The notes: generated by a model from the sequence alone, not told the origin. A DNA stretch of 7,158 nucleotides from an uncultured Atopobium sp. (GCA_916720465.1 CAKARF010000045.1:1-7158), one strand, 5' to 3'. Counted from the stretch's first letter, positions 1 to 5,842 are shown. Made by a program: numbers and translations.

Positions 1-167
1 GTGTCCATCATGGCACGAGCAACAGAAGCGCCAGTGGCATTAAACCCTGAAGGAACTAAGGAATACTTTTTAAATTCATGCTTGATGTACCACTGAGTAC
101 CTAATCCAAGTACTAAAGAGGAAACCACTAAAATAACGTATGGGATAAACGCACCAGAGTAATACAT
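1..167 (-). CDS. Neutral zinc metallopeptidase, YugP family (N-terminal part, runs off window)
   Basis: Only the first 55 codons are in the window, because the gene runs off the left edge. The reverse-strand reading starts MYYSGAFIPYVILVVSSLVL, a hydrophobic N-terminal membrane segment (about residues 7-24). A basic stretch (KHEFKKYS, residues 29-36) and then a TGASVARAMMD-like segment (residues 45-55) follow. This order, membrane anchor then K-x-Y-S then S-G-x-x-x-TGA-x-VAR, matches my memory of Bacillus YugP and the Zn_peptidase_2 family, which are membrane-bound zinc peptidases. The HExxH zinc site would lie beyond the window and cannot be checked. The start is supported by AGGAG at 175-179, 7 nt upstream. 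It lies 104 bp downstream of rnd on the same strand. Confidence 0.75.
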   Translation of the reverse strand, partial: MYYSGAFIPYVILVVSSLVLGLGTQWYIKHEFKKYSLVPSGFNATGASVARAMMD

Positions 168-196
168 ATTTTTTCTCCTATCTATGTATAAAGATG

Positions 197-227
197 AGTA
201 TACCCAACTCACCGGACAAAAAGTCAG
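197..227 (-). promoter_or_regulatory. Candidate promoter for the yugP-like gene
   Basis: On the minus strand, TATACT at 197-202 matches five of six bases of the -10 consensus and lies about 30 nt before the ATG. The best -35 partner is CTGACT at 222-227, but the spacer is 19 bp, longer than ideal. The assignment rests mostly on the -10 match and its position just upstream of a good ribosome binding site. Readthrough from rnd is an alternative. Confidence 0.35.
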
Positions 228-271
228 GTTTGAATGAGTAATCACATTTGCCCTAGGTTAAAGCACCTCTA

Positions 272-1411
272 TTACAACAGCTCTACTCGACCGTTTTTGA
301 CGGTAAGTCCTACCTCGCCATTGAGTAGTCCAACAAGCTGCTTGCCCACTAATTGATAGCGCCATCCAGTTTTAAGTCTTGCGTCAGACCTATCCAAAAG
401 CAAATCAGTAAGATCATCTTTATTGCCAATTAACGGAGATGCAATTCCCTCTTTTTCTGAAACGATCCTGATAAGAGCATACATAAGCTCAACAACACCT
501 TCAGAGCCAGCTGAAGGATGAGCGTGATGCTCGATTTTTGGACACTGATCTGCGGGTGTCTTTTGTCCACGCTTAATTGCATCTAGTAGATGCACTACCC
601 CACCTTGAGAGATTTGCTCAGTGCCGCGGATTTTGCGCAGTCTGTCTGGTGTTGTAGGAACACGGCGACAAATCTCAATAATGAGTTCATCAGAAAGCAC
701 CCACTTACGTGGAACATCTCTTTTAGCAGCAGTTTCTTCTCGCCAGGCGCACACCTCTCGAGCAATGGCAAGCTGTCTGCGCGTAAGCGAACCAGAACGC
801 TTCAAACGAAGATATGCCTGATAGGGATCTCGACGATACTGTTCAATATTAGTGTGCTGGTCCATCTCTGGCTTTACCCAGCTTAAACGGTCAAGCTTGA
901 TGAGTTTCTCGATCATTTGATTGTAGATTGCAGGGAGATATCTCACGTCATCCTCGGCATATACCAGCTGTTCTTTATCAAGCGGTCGCTTTGACCAGTC
1001 TGTTAAAGACTCAGCTTTAGCAAGCTTAACGTTAGCAAAATTTTCTACCAACCCGGCGTAGCTTACCTGCTGACGCATACCTAAAAATGCGGCCGCTACC
1101 TGCGTATCAAAAACAGGCGCGCATGCACAGTCCATTTTTTCTAGCAAGACCTCAAGGTCCTGTGAGCATGCATGGAAAATCTTGACAATCTGCGGGTTTT
1201 CCAGGAGCTCTTTAAGAGGAGTAAGGTCGTCAATAAGCAGCGGATCAATTGCGACAATCTCGGAACCCGTAGAAACCTGCACCAGGCAAAGCTTGGGGAA
1301 GTAGGTTTTCTCGCGAAGAAACTCCGTATCAACTGCAAGGATATGTGAGGTCTTTGCTCGCTCACAAAATGCGGAAAGTTCTTCTGAGGTTGCTATATAC
1401 AATGCGTCCAT
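272..1411 (-). CDS. rnd: Ribonuclease D (DEDD 3'-5' exoribonuclease with HRDC domain)
   Basis: This cytoplasmic 3'-5' exoribonuclease trims the 3' ends of tRNA precursors and other stable RNAs. With the start used here it has 379 residues, close to E. coli RNase D (about 375). The DEDD motifs are in order: Exo I AVDTEF (D28, E30), Exo II FHACSQDLEVL (D85), and Exo III YAEDD (Y151, D155, the DEDDy signature). An HRDC nucleic-acid-binding domain follows at about residues 207-285 (TRRQLAIAREVCAWRE), then a C-terminal helical region, the usual RNase D layout. The frame is open 17 codons further, to a TTG at 1462. I chose the ATG at 1411 (MDALYIATSEEL) because homologues begin near the first strand before Exo I. 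No good Shine-Dalgarno precedes either start, so the N-terminus is uncertain. It is divergent from the lipid kinase gene. Confidence 0.93.
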   Translation of the reverse strand: MDALYIATSEELSAFCERAKTSHILAVDTEFLREKTYFPKLCLVQVSTGSEIVAIDPLLIDDLTPLKELLENPQIVKIFHACSQDLEVLLEKMDCACAPVFDTQVAAAFLGMRQQVSYAGLVENFANVKLAKAESLTDWSKRPLDKEQLVYAEDDVRYLPAIYNQMIEKLIKLDRLSWVKPEMDQHTNIEQYRRDPYQAYLRLKRSGSLTRRQLAIAREVCAWREETAAKRDVPRKWVLSDELIIEICRRVPTTPDRLRKIRGTEQISQGGVVHLLDAIKRGQKTPADQCPKIEHHAHPSAGSEGVVELMYALIRIVSEKEGIASPLIGNKDDLTDLLLDRSDARLKTGWRYQLVGKQLVGLLNGEVGLTVKNGRVELL

Positions 1412-1491
1412 CCAATTGCCGATTAAGTACCTGACGTAAAGCGATACACTCATACGTATCAAAATGATATACCAGCTTGTCGCAAATCTTC

Positions 1492-1496
1492 GGAGG
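1492..1496 (+). promoter_or_regulatory. Ribosome binding site of the lipid kinase gene
   Basis: GGAGG lies 4 nt before the ATG at 1501. The frame is open from an upstream ATG at 1477, which has no such site, so this motif decides the start. I found no convincing -35/-10 pair on either strand in the 90-bp divergent region (1412-1500). It does hold a GATAC-N8-GTATC dyad at 1443-1460. Confidence 0.7.
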
Positions 1497-1500
1497 ATAT

Positions 1501-2430
1501 ATGAGAACCCTCATCATTCACAATCCTTGCTCAGGTTTTAGCTCTGACGCAATCTTTGAATTTGAGCGCGCTCTTCTGAAGTCTGGCGACGAATGCCTGG
1601 TAAAACTCGTCGAGAGCCATTGGCACACAGATGAGGTTTTGAGTTCTGTTCAGCCTGAAGATTTTGACGTAGTGGTGCTTTCGGGCGGCGATGGTACGGT
1701 ATCTAGCCTGCTCTACGGCCTGAGAGGATGTCAGACGCCTATTTTGGTCTTCCCTTCTGGAACAGCCAATCTTCTGGCCGCAAGTATCGGAAATGCGCCT
1801 GAACCTAATGCGCTAGCGCTGGCCTGCAGAAACCTTCAGACTGCTCAGCTTGACCTGGGTGAAATTACCTGGACCACCGTATCGGGAGAAACCCATGTAG
1901 CTGGCGTGCCTTTAATGGCTGGTACGGGCCTTGATGCCGAGATTATGCGCTCGGCTATCCCCCACAAGCAAACCTTTGGAGAAGCCGCATACTTTACTGC
2001 AGCCCTAGCCAACCTTATGCCGCCAGTTCACGACTTCAAAATTACCGTTGACGGCAAAGTACATGAGCTTCAGGGCATTGGCTGCCTTATTGCAAACAGC
2101 TCCATGATGCAAGCAGGAATTGAGCTAGCCCCTGGTAATCGTATGGATGACGGTCTGCTTGAGGTTATTGTCATTGAGACTCACATGACTGCAAAGCTGG
2201 TGCGCCCGCTGCTCTCTGGTTTCTTTGATCGCACGGGAGACTCGCTTGGTAGGCCTTACCTCAATAGCTTTAGCGGCAAAGAAATTACCGTTGAATCAAC
2301 TGCGCCTATGCCACTGGAAGTAAATGGCGAAGTCACCTGCCACGACATTTACGCTTACTCCGCTCGCTGCCTTCCAGGTGCGGTAAACGTAGTGGTGGAC
2401 CACATGAGTCCTTACAGCAAGAAAGCGTAA
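1501..2430 (+). CDS. Diacylglycerol kinase-family lipid kinase (DgkB/YegS/LCB5 type)
   Basis: This is a soluble lipid kinase of the DAGK_cat family (309 residues, the usual length). Members such as Staphylococcus DgkB phosphorylate diacylglycerol to phosphatidic acid and return it to phospholipid synthesis. The protein starts MRTLIIHNPCSG, the typical first strand. It has the nucleotide-binding SGGDGT (61-66) and FPSGTANLLA (84-93), then GTGLDAEIM (141-149). The C-terminal domain has PGNRMDDGLLEV (211-222) and PLEVNGE (271-277), where the metal-site Asp and catalytic Glu of DgkB-like enzymes lie. The lipid substrate cannot be fixed from sequence: YegS-like and sphingoid-base kinases share these motifs. 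The gene is divergent from rnd and followed by a candidate terminator, so it is probably monocistronic. Confidence 0.88.
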   Translation: MRTLIIHNPCSGFSSDAIFEFERALLKSGDECLVKLVESHWHTDEVLSSVQPEDFDVVVLSGGDGTVSSLLYGLRGCQTPILVFPSGTANLLAASIGNAPEPNALALACRNLQTAQLDLGEITWTTVSGETHVAGVPLMAGTGLDAEIMRSAIPHKQTFGEAAYFTAALANLMPPVHDFKITVDGKVHELQGIGCLIANSSMMQAGIELAPGNRMDDGLLEVIVIETHMTAKLVRPLLSGFFDRTGDSLGRPYLNSFSGKEITVESTAPMPLEVNGEVTCHDIYAYSARCLPGAVNVVVDHMSPYSKKA

Positions 2431-2480
2431 GCGCAGGTAAACATCATAATAGACACCGCCAATGCTTGCGTTTTCTATTC
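2422..2480 (+). terminator. Candidate Rho-independent terminator after the lipid kinase gene
   Basis: The arm AAAGCGTAAGC (2422-2432) pairs with GCTTGCGTTTT (2464-2474), including two G-T wobbles, and is followed by a T-rich run (to about 2488). The stop codon TAA (2428-2430) lies inside the left arm. The loop is about 31 nt, longer than in a classical terminator, which lowers confidence. Confidence 0.4.
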
Positions 2481-2504
2481 TTTCGTTTTCGTAACATTCA
2501 GCCA

Positions 2505-2542
2505 AAAAGATTGCACGTAGCCGTCAGATTAACTAATCTTTT
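2505..2542 (+). repeat. Competing inverted repeats upstream of the HD/CmpB operon
   Basis: AAAAGATT (2505-2512) is perfectly complementary to AATCTTTT (2535-2542). AGATTA (2526-2531) is perfectly complementary to TAATCT (2534-2539) across a 2-nt gap. Both use the same right arm and so exclude each other. The arms are A/T-rich and weak as RNA. They could be a protein-binding dyad near the promoter, since TATAGA at 2542-2547 and TAATCT at 2534-2539 are both possible weak -10 elements. Confidence 0.35.
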
Positions 2543-2595
2543 ATAGATACATTACTAGGGTACGCGCAGAGACTTCTGTAGCGTACACGCAGTTG

Positions 2596-3189
2596 ATGGG
2601 ATATTTTTTGGTTGACGTTTCTAAAATTCGCGAGAGGTTCGATGAGCTTTCAACTCCTATTTTGAAGTCTGGAAGACTCTATCAGCTTGCAACTTTTACA
2701 CAACATGGAACTACCAGCACACTCGACCACGTTATTGCGGTTGCTTATAGCAGTCTTGCCTTTGCTATGAACGCTGGTATCAAGGTTGATGAACACGCGC
2801 TTGTACGTGGCGCGCTCCTCCATGACTACTACCTTTACGATTGGCATGATCACGAGGCTGCACCAGACAACTGGCACGGATTTACCCACCCTCGCCATGC
2901 ACTTGATAATGCCCGCGAAGACTTTCCTGATCTAACGCCTGTTGAGGAAGACATCATCTTGCACCACATGTTTCCTCTTGTCCCCGTTCCGCCTCATACC
3001 AAAGAGGCTTGGATTGTTACAACCTGTGATAAAGCTTGCTCAACTGCAGAAACGCTGACAGGTAATCCATACAAAAAAGACGGTTTCCGCCCAACGGGTT
3101 TCTCGACGCCTGAGAGTGATTTCCAGGGCACAACCAACAGCGAGTCCGCCGATTTCAACGACTACATGGATTATGGAAATCTCTCGTGA
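2596..3189 (+). CDS. HD-domain hydrolase (uncharacterised)
   Basis: This is a 197-residue protein of the HD superfamily, metal-dependent phosphohydrolases that act on nucleotides or other phosphoesters. Visible metal ligands are H45 (STLDHVIAVA), the H76-D77 doublet (RGALLHDYYLYDW) and D145 (TTCDKACS). A conserved block HGFTHPRHALDNA (94-106) and ILHHMFPL (121-128) lie between them. I recognise this as an uncharacterised single-domain HD family found in Firmicutes and Coriobacteriia. No nucleotide-specificity domain is attached, so the substrate is unknown. The start is uncertain: ATG 2596 has no Shine-Dalgarno, TTG 2593 is adjacent, and a TTG at 2608 has GGGA 6 nt upstream. The C-terminal 45 residues are polar and low in family signal. 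Its stop overlaps the next start by 4 bp, so the two genes are probably co-translated. Confidence 0.82.
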   Translation: MGYFLVDVSKIRERFDELSTPILKSGRLYQLATFTQHGTTSTLDHVIAVAYSSLAFAMNAGIKVDEHALVRGALLHDYYLYDWHDHEAAPDNWHGFTHPRHALDNAREDFPDLTPVEEDIILHHMFPLVPVPPHTKEAWIVTTCDKACSTAETLTGNPYKKDGFRPTGFSTPESDFQGTTNSESADFNDYMDYGNLS

Positions 3190-4088
3190 GTACCATGACT
3201 GAGACACTGCGCACGCTTTTTGCACTCGATAAGAATATTGAGCTCTTTGTACAGTATCTGCCTCAGATGGTCATAATTTTTGCGCTGATTTCTTTTGGCG
3301 GCTGGGTATACGAAACTATCTATTGCTCCGTTGTCGAGGGCGAATTTACCAAGCGCGGCTTTCTTTTTGGACCTACGTGTCCTATTTATGGCATTGGTGC
3401 GCTTGCAGTTTGGCTGGTACTAGGCCAGATTTCCAATCCGTTTATTGTCTTTATTATTGGCGGATTTTTGGCCACTGTTATTGAGTACTCAACCGGCCTC
3501 TTTTTGGAGCGACGCTTTAAAAAGAAATGGTGGGACTACTCCATGTTCAAGTTCAACTTGCATGGTCGCATTTGTCCCCAGGCCAGCGCTGTGTTTGGAG
3601 CTTTTTCAGTTACTTCAGTTTTTGTACTAGTTCCAGCGATGCTTAATATTTTGATGCTTTTCTCCAAGCACACCATCTCTGTACTGGCTTTTATTGTGGT
3701 CACACTCTATTTCTTGGATACGGTAGCTAGCCTTCTTTGGAATGGACCAACCACCCATCACAAAGTTGAAGCCGCAGCTCAAGATGCATCTTTGAGGATT
3801 GAAGAGGCCGCACATAACGCATCACAGCAGGTTGATGCGATGGCTCAAAGTGCTTCGCAAAAAGTGAGTGCTGCGGCACAAAATGCTTCAGAGAAAGCAA
3901 ACGAAGCTGCTCAAAAGGCAAACGCGGCAGCCCAAAAAGCAAATGCAGCTGCTCAAAACGCAACCCTTCTTGCCACTCAAAAGGCTAAAGAGGTTTCCCA
4001 GAAAGTCCAGGTAACCAAACAAAAGCTTGACGACACCACGCAGAAAGTCAAAGATCACCTGCCAGGTTCGTTCCCCTGGGACAACTAG
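3186..4088 (+). CDS. CmpB-like integral membrane protein (putative ABC-transporter type IV family) with repeat tail
   Basis: This 300-residue protein belongs to the family annotated as putative ABC transporter permease/CmpB; its transport role is unproven. Five hydrophobic segments lie at about 26-46, 59-80, 85-107, 135-159 and 164-185. Family-like motifs are GGWVYETIYC (38-47), KRGFLFGPTCPIYGIG (56-71), EYSTGLFLE (100-108), KKWWDYS (113-119) and FNLHGRIC (123-130). No ATP-binding partner is nearby. Residues 196-292 form an Ala/Gln/Lys-rich tail of 11- and 7-residue repeats, predicted to be a long amphipathic helix, which I do not expect in the family core. The start is GTG 3186, overlapping the HD stop (GTGA), with GGAAA 6 nt upstream; ATG 3195 is the alternative. 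Coupling to the HD gene suggests a joint, unknown membrane-linked role. Confidence 0.8.
   Translation: MSTMTETLRTLFALDKNIELFVQYLPQMVIIFALISFGGWVYETIYCSVVEGEFTKRGFLFGPTCPIYGIGALAVWLVLGQISNPFIVFIIGGFLATVIEYSTGLFLERRFKKKWWDYSMFKFNLHGRICPQASAVFGAFSVTSVFVLVPAMLNILMLFSKHTISVLAFIVVTLYFLDTVASLLWNGPTTHHKVEAAAQDASLRIEEAAHNASQQVDAMAQSASQKVSAAAQNASEKANEAAQKANAAAQKANAAAQNATLLATQKAKEVSQKVQVTKQKLDDTTQKVKDHLPGSFPWDN
3771..4061 (+). repeat. Coding repeat array: 11- and 7-residue repeats in the CmpB-like tail
   Basis: Within the CmpB-like gene, residues 196-239 form four in-register 11-residue units of the type xAAQxASxKVx (for example AAAQDASLRIE at 196-206 and AMAQSASQKVS at 218-228). Two 7-residue units follow, EAAQKAN and AAAQKAN (240-253), then further 11-residue units to about residue 275 and a Lys/Gln-rich end. 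At DNA level the clearest copies are adjacent 21-bp units around 3903-3944, with different synonymous codons, so the array is not a very recent duplication. The pattern resembles LEA-like or apolipoprotein-like helices. Confidence 0.75.
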
Positions 4089-4115
4089 ACGAGCTTCTCG
4101 ACATACCGAAATACC

Positions 4116-4129
4116 TCAGCAACTGCTGA
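4116..4129 (+). repeat. Perfect inverted repeat between the CmpB-like gene and the thioesterase gene
   Basis: TCAGCA and TGCTGA are separated by AC, and the T-rich stretch ATTTAGAGTTT follows. It could be a weak terminator or an operator in the 59-bp gap. The stem is short and the loop tight, so I do not call it a terminator. Confidence 0.3.
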
Positions 4130-4147
4130 TTTAGAGTTTGGATTTGT

Positions 4148-4864
4148 ATGTACACTATTGAAAGTAGAGTCAGATACAGCGAGTGCGATGAGACCGGAAA
4201 GCTTTCCCTGGTAGGCGTTATGAACTACCTGCAGGATTGCTCGACGTTCCACTCGGAAGATATTGGCCGCGGCTTTAAACAGCTGACCAGCGAGGGATAC
4301 GCTTGGGTGCTGGCAACTTGGCAGATTCAGGTTGACCGACTCCCTCAATTTGGCGAGAAGATCTGCGTAGGTACCTGGTCGTATCAGATGAAGGGTCTTC
4401 AGGCGTCCAGGTCATTTGTCATTAATGATGCAAGTGGCACAAACATCGTAAAAGCTGATTCTACCTGGTATTTAATGGACATTAAAGAGGGTAAGGCTGC
4501 TCGTGTTCCAGAAAGCGAAAACGTCTACCTTACTGGCGAACCTCGCGTAGATTTACCGCCTACACCTCGCAAAATTGCACTTGAAGGAAATGCCGTTGAG
4601 GGTCCAGCTATTCTTGTTTCTCAGCAGCACCTAGATACAAACAAGCATGTCAACAATGCTCAGTACGTGCTCATGGCTGTCGACACGCTTGTGGCCCTAG
4701 GTTATTCTCACAAGCTACGCCGCATCGTGGTTCAGTACAGAAGCCAGGCGCACTTGGGCGACACCATTACTCCCCAGGTATACACTGATGAGACGGGTTT
4801 CTCGGTAGTGCTCAAAGATGCCCAGAATTCCACCGTCTTTGCAACAGTCAGACTGGAGGGATAA
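4148..4864 (+). CDS. Acyl-ACP thioesterase (double hot-dog, FatA/FatB-like)
   Basis: This is a 238-residue cytoplasmic thioesterase of the bacterial acyl-ACP thioesterase family, which hydrolyses acyl-ACP and releases free fatty acid. It has two hot-dog halves. The N-terminal one begins SRVRYSECDETGKLSLVGVM (6-25), followed by WVLATWQIQVDRLP (53-66), the fold that binds the acyl chain. The C-terminal half carries DTNKHVNNAQYV (163-174), matching the catalytic N-x-H-V-N-N-x-x-Y motif of plant Fat enzymes (N165, H167). QYRSQAHLGD (196-205) closes the second hot-dog. The chain length preferred cannot be read. The start ATG 4148 has only a weak GGA upstream. The stop is 1 nt before the mutT start, so the two are probably one transcript. 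A broader acyl-CoA thioesterase is possible but less likely given the double fold. Confidence 0.85.
   Translation: MYTIESRVRYSECDETGKLSLVGVMNYLQDCSTFHSEDIGRGFKQLTSEGYAWVLATWQIQVDRLPQFGEKICVGTWSYQMKGLQASRSFVINDASGTNIVKADSTWYLMDIKEGKAARVPESENVYLTGEPRVDLPPTPRKIALEGNAVEGPAILVSQQHLDTNKHVNNAQYVLMAVDTLVALGYSHKLRRIVVQYRSQAHLGDTITPQVYTDETGFSVVLKDAQNSTVFATVRLEG
4855..4859 (+). promoter_or_regulatory. Ribosome binding site of the MutT-like gene
   Basis: GGAGG ends 6 nt before the ATG at 4866 and lies inside the last codons of the thioesterase gene. It selects this ATG over the in-frame ATG at 4818, which would add 16 residues overlapping the thioesterase. Confidence 0.8.
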
Positions 4865-4865
4865 C

Positions 4866-5297
4866 ATGTCCGAGGCCAAGACAGTCAATGTAGCTGCGGC
4901 TATCTTCTATAAGGACAACAAAATTCTTGCCGCTTGCAGGGCCGACGCTGATAACGCTGGCTTCTGGGAGTTTCCTGGCGGAAAGGTTGAGGCTGGAGAG
5001 ACCTCCGAGCAGGCCCTGCGTCGAGAAATTCAGGAAGAGCTGCACTGTAGCGTGCAAGCAGCGTTCTTCTATGACACGGTAACTTACTCCTACCCCACCT
5101 TTGAACTGCATATGGATTGTTTTGTCTGCACACTTGGCGAGTCTGAGGAACCTGTTGCAGATTCAGAGGTTCACTCAGAGCTTCGTTGGCTTGCTCAAAA
5201 CGAGCTGCTTGACGTGCAGTGGCTTCCTGCGGACATTGAGCTTATCAGGCAGCTTGGCACGTTCTGGAACGACATCTTTGCGTCGCAGCACTTGTAG
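4866..5297 (+). CDS. MutT-like Nudix hydrolase (NUDIX (d)NTP pyrophosphohydrolase)
   Basis: This is a 143-residue Nudix protein, close to the size of MutT (about 130). MutT enzymes hydrolyse oxidised nucleotides such as 8-oxo-dGTP to monophosphates. The Nudix box GKVEAGE-x7-REIQEEL begins at G39: E45 and R53-E54-I55-Q56-E57-E58 are intact, while the usual Gly after the second glutamate pair is His (H60). WEFPGGKVEAGE (34-45) is the form typical of MutT and NUDIX 8-oxo-dGTPases. The start MSEAKTVNVAAAIF fits the first strand of the fold. The exact substrate is an inference. The gene lies 1 nt after the thioesterase stop, but the functions are not obviously related. Confidence 0.87.
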   Translation: MSEAKTVNVAAAIFYKDNKILAACRADADNAGFWEFPGGKVEAGETSEQALRREIQEELHCSVQAAFFYDTVTYSYPTFELHMDCFVCTLGESEEPVADSEVHSELRWLAQNELLDVQWLPADIELIRQLGTFWNDIFASQHL

Positions 5298-5350
5298 GAG
5301 CTGCCGATGCGCGAGCCGCGGGTGCGGGAGCTGCGAGTGTAGGCGAGCTG
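5297..5350 (+). repeat. Degenerate GC-rich intergenic repeats after mutT
   Basis: GGAGCTGC occurs at 5297-5304 and again at 5327-5334, 30 bp apart, and CGAGCTG at 5344-5350 gives a third related word. The intervening sequence is GC-rich and only loosely repeated, and it overlaps the last base of the mutT stop. CCGC-GGGT-GCGG can form a 4-bp hairpin. I see no gene in the 185-bp gap other than the small candidates listed. Confidence 0.4.
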
Positions 5351-5372
5351 AAAGCGTGGACGAATCGTCGTG

Positions 5373-5396
5373 TGCAGAATACTTTGCAGAGTATGT
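5373..5396 (+). repeat. Short direct and inverted repeat, possible operator
   Basis: Two 12-bp words starting TGCAGA (5373-5384 and 5385-5396) match at 9 of 12 positions. They also contain a perfect dyad ATACT-N6-AGTAT (5379-5394). It lies about 85 bp before the small membrane-protein gene. This may be a protein-binding site, or chance. Confidence 0.25.
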
Positions 5397-5424
5397 GGAG
5401 TGACTAAAAGAGGGGTTTCTCGCC

Positions 5425-5472
5425 ATGAAATCCTTGAGCAACGACGGGTATCATCAAAGTGTAAGCGTTTGA
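5425..5472 (+). CDS. Possible 15-residue leader ORF
   Basis: ATG 5425 to TGA 5470-5472 encodes MKSLSNDGYHQSVSV. GAGGGG lies upstream (5410-5415) with a 9-nt spacing, a plausible Shine-Dalgarno. The ORF ends 10 bp before the ATG of the small membrane protein gene (5483), so it could be a leader peptide or non-functional. I recognise no family. Confidence 0.25.
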   Translation: MKSLSNDGYHQSVSV

Positions 5473-5482
5473 TTGAGGATTG

Positions 5483-5731
5483 ATGGCAAAGAAAGACGAC
5501 AACCAAGATACCAGGCACAACAGGCATGAATTTGGCGACGAGGGCCCTGATTTTGACCCAAACGATCCGTCGCAGATGCCTGATGGCTCTCCTTTTCCTG
5601 CGGGCTTGCTATTTTTTATAGTTATTATGCTGCTCTCTGGACTGGGGCGTTCTTGTGTTGCGGACAACCAAACTTCCTCAAGTCCGCTTTTTGGAGACCC
5701 TTACAGCGCTTATACTGACAGCAACTGGTAA
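5483..5731 (+). CDS. Hypothetical small single-span membrane protein
   Basis: This 82-residue protein is not one I recognise. Residues 1-38 are polar and acidic with several Pro and Asp residues (for example FDPNDPSQMPDGSP, 24-37). One hydrophobic segment follows at about 39-55 (FPAGLLFFIVIMLLSGLG), with Arg56 and Cys58 at its end. A polar Ser/Tyr-rich tail of about 25 residues completes it. The basic start (MAKKDD) and the transmembrane position do not give a firm orientation. GAGGA (5475-5479) is the Shine-Dalgarno but lies only 3 nt from the ATG. It lies between mutT (185 bp upstream) and thyA (122 bp downstream), which says little about function. The coherent hydrophobic segment and RBS support a real gene; lack of a family leaves some doubt. 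Confidence 0.55.
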   Translation: MAKKDDNQDTRHNRHEFGDEGPDFDPNDPSQMPDGSPFPAGLLFFIVIMLLSGLGRSCVADNQTSSSPLFGDPYSAYTDSNW

Positions 5732-5736
5732 TGTGT

Positions 5737-5802
5737 TTGGCTGAAGCTTGTCAGGGATTTGACCGAGACTTGACTGAGGCTTGACAGAAGCTTGGCACAA
5801 GC
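5737..5802 (+). repeat. Six consecutive 11-bp tandem repeats upstream of thyA
   Basis: Six head-to-tail 11-bp units fill 5737-5802, consensus TTGACnGAAGC. The best copies are TTGACTGAGGC (5770-5780) and TTGACAGAAGC (5781-5791); the outer units (5737-5758, 5792-5802) are more degenerate. Every unit starts with TTG, and several resemble a -35 hexamer (TTGACA at 5781-5786). No good -10 follows at the right distance. The array lies 51 bp before the thyA start. The 11-bp period is about one DNA turn and is not a multiple of three, so it is unlikely to be coding. Confidence 0.8.
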
Positions 5803-5842
5803 GCAAATACCAGGTGTTTATTGCAATTTGAACAGTAATTTG

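Noticed and set aside
590..886. Open frames on the plus strand opposite rnd
   Set aside because: They oppose the HRDC domain of a clear RNase D and their translations have no recognisable family or transmembrane pattern.
2431..2595. tRNA or small RNA gene in the gap before the HD gene
   Set aside because: No T-loop or cloverleaf pattern was found; only the terminator-like and A/T-rich dyads are visible.
4818..4865. 16-residue N-terminal extension of the MutT-like protein
   Set aside because: GGAGG precedes the ATG at 4866, and the extension would overlap the thioesterase coding sequence without adding Nudix-like sequence.
5101..5403. Cys/Arg/Ser-rich open frame (100 codons) overlapping mutT and the following repeats
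   Set aside because: It is out of frame with the Nudix gene, its composition reflects the GC-rich repeats, and it lacks a Shine-Dalgarno.
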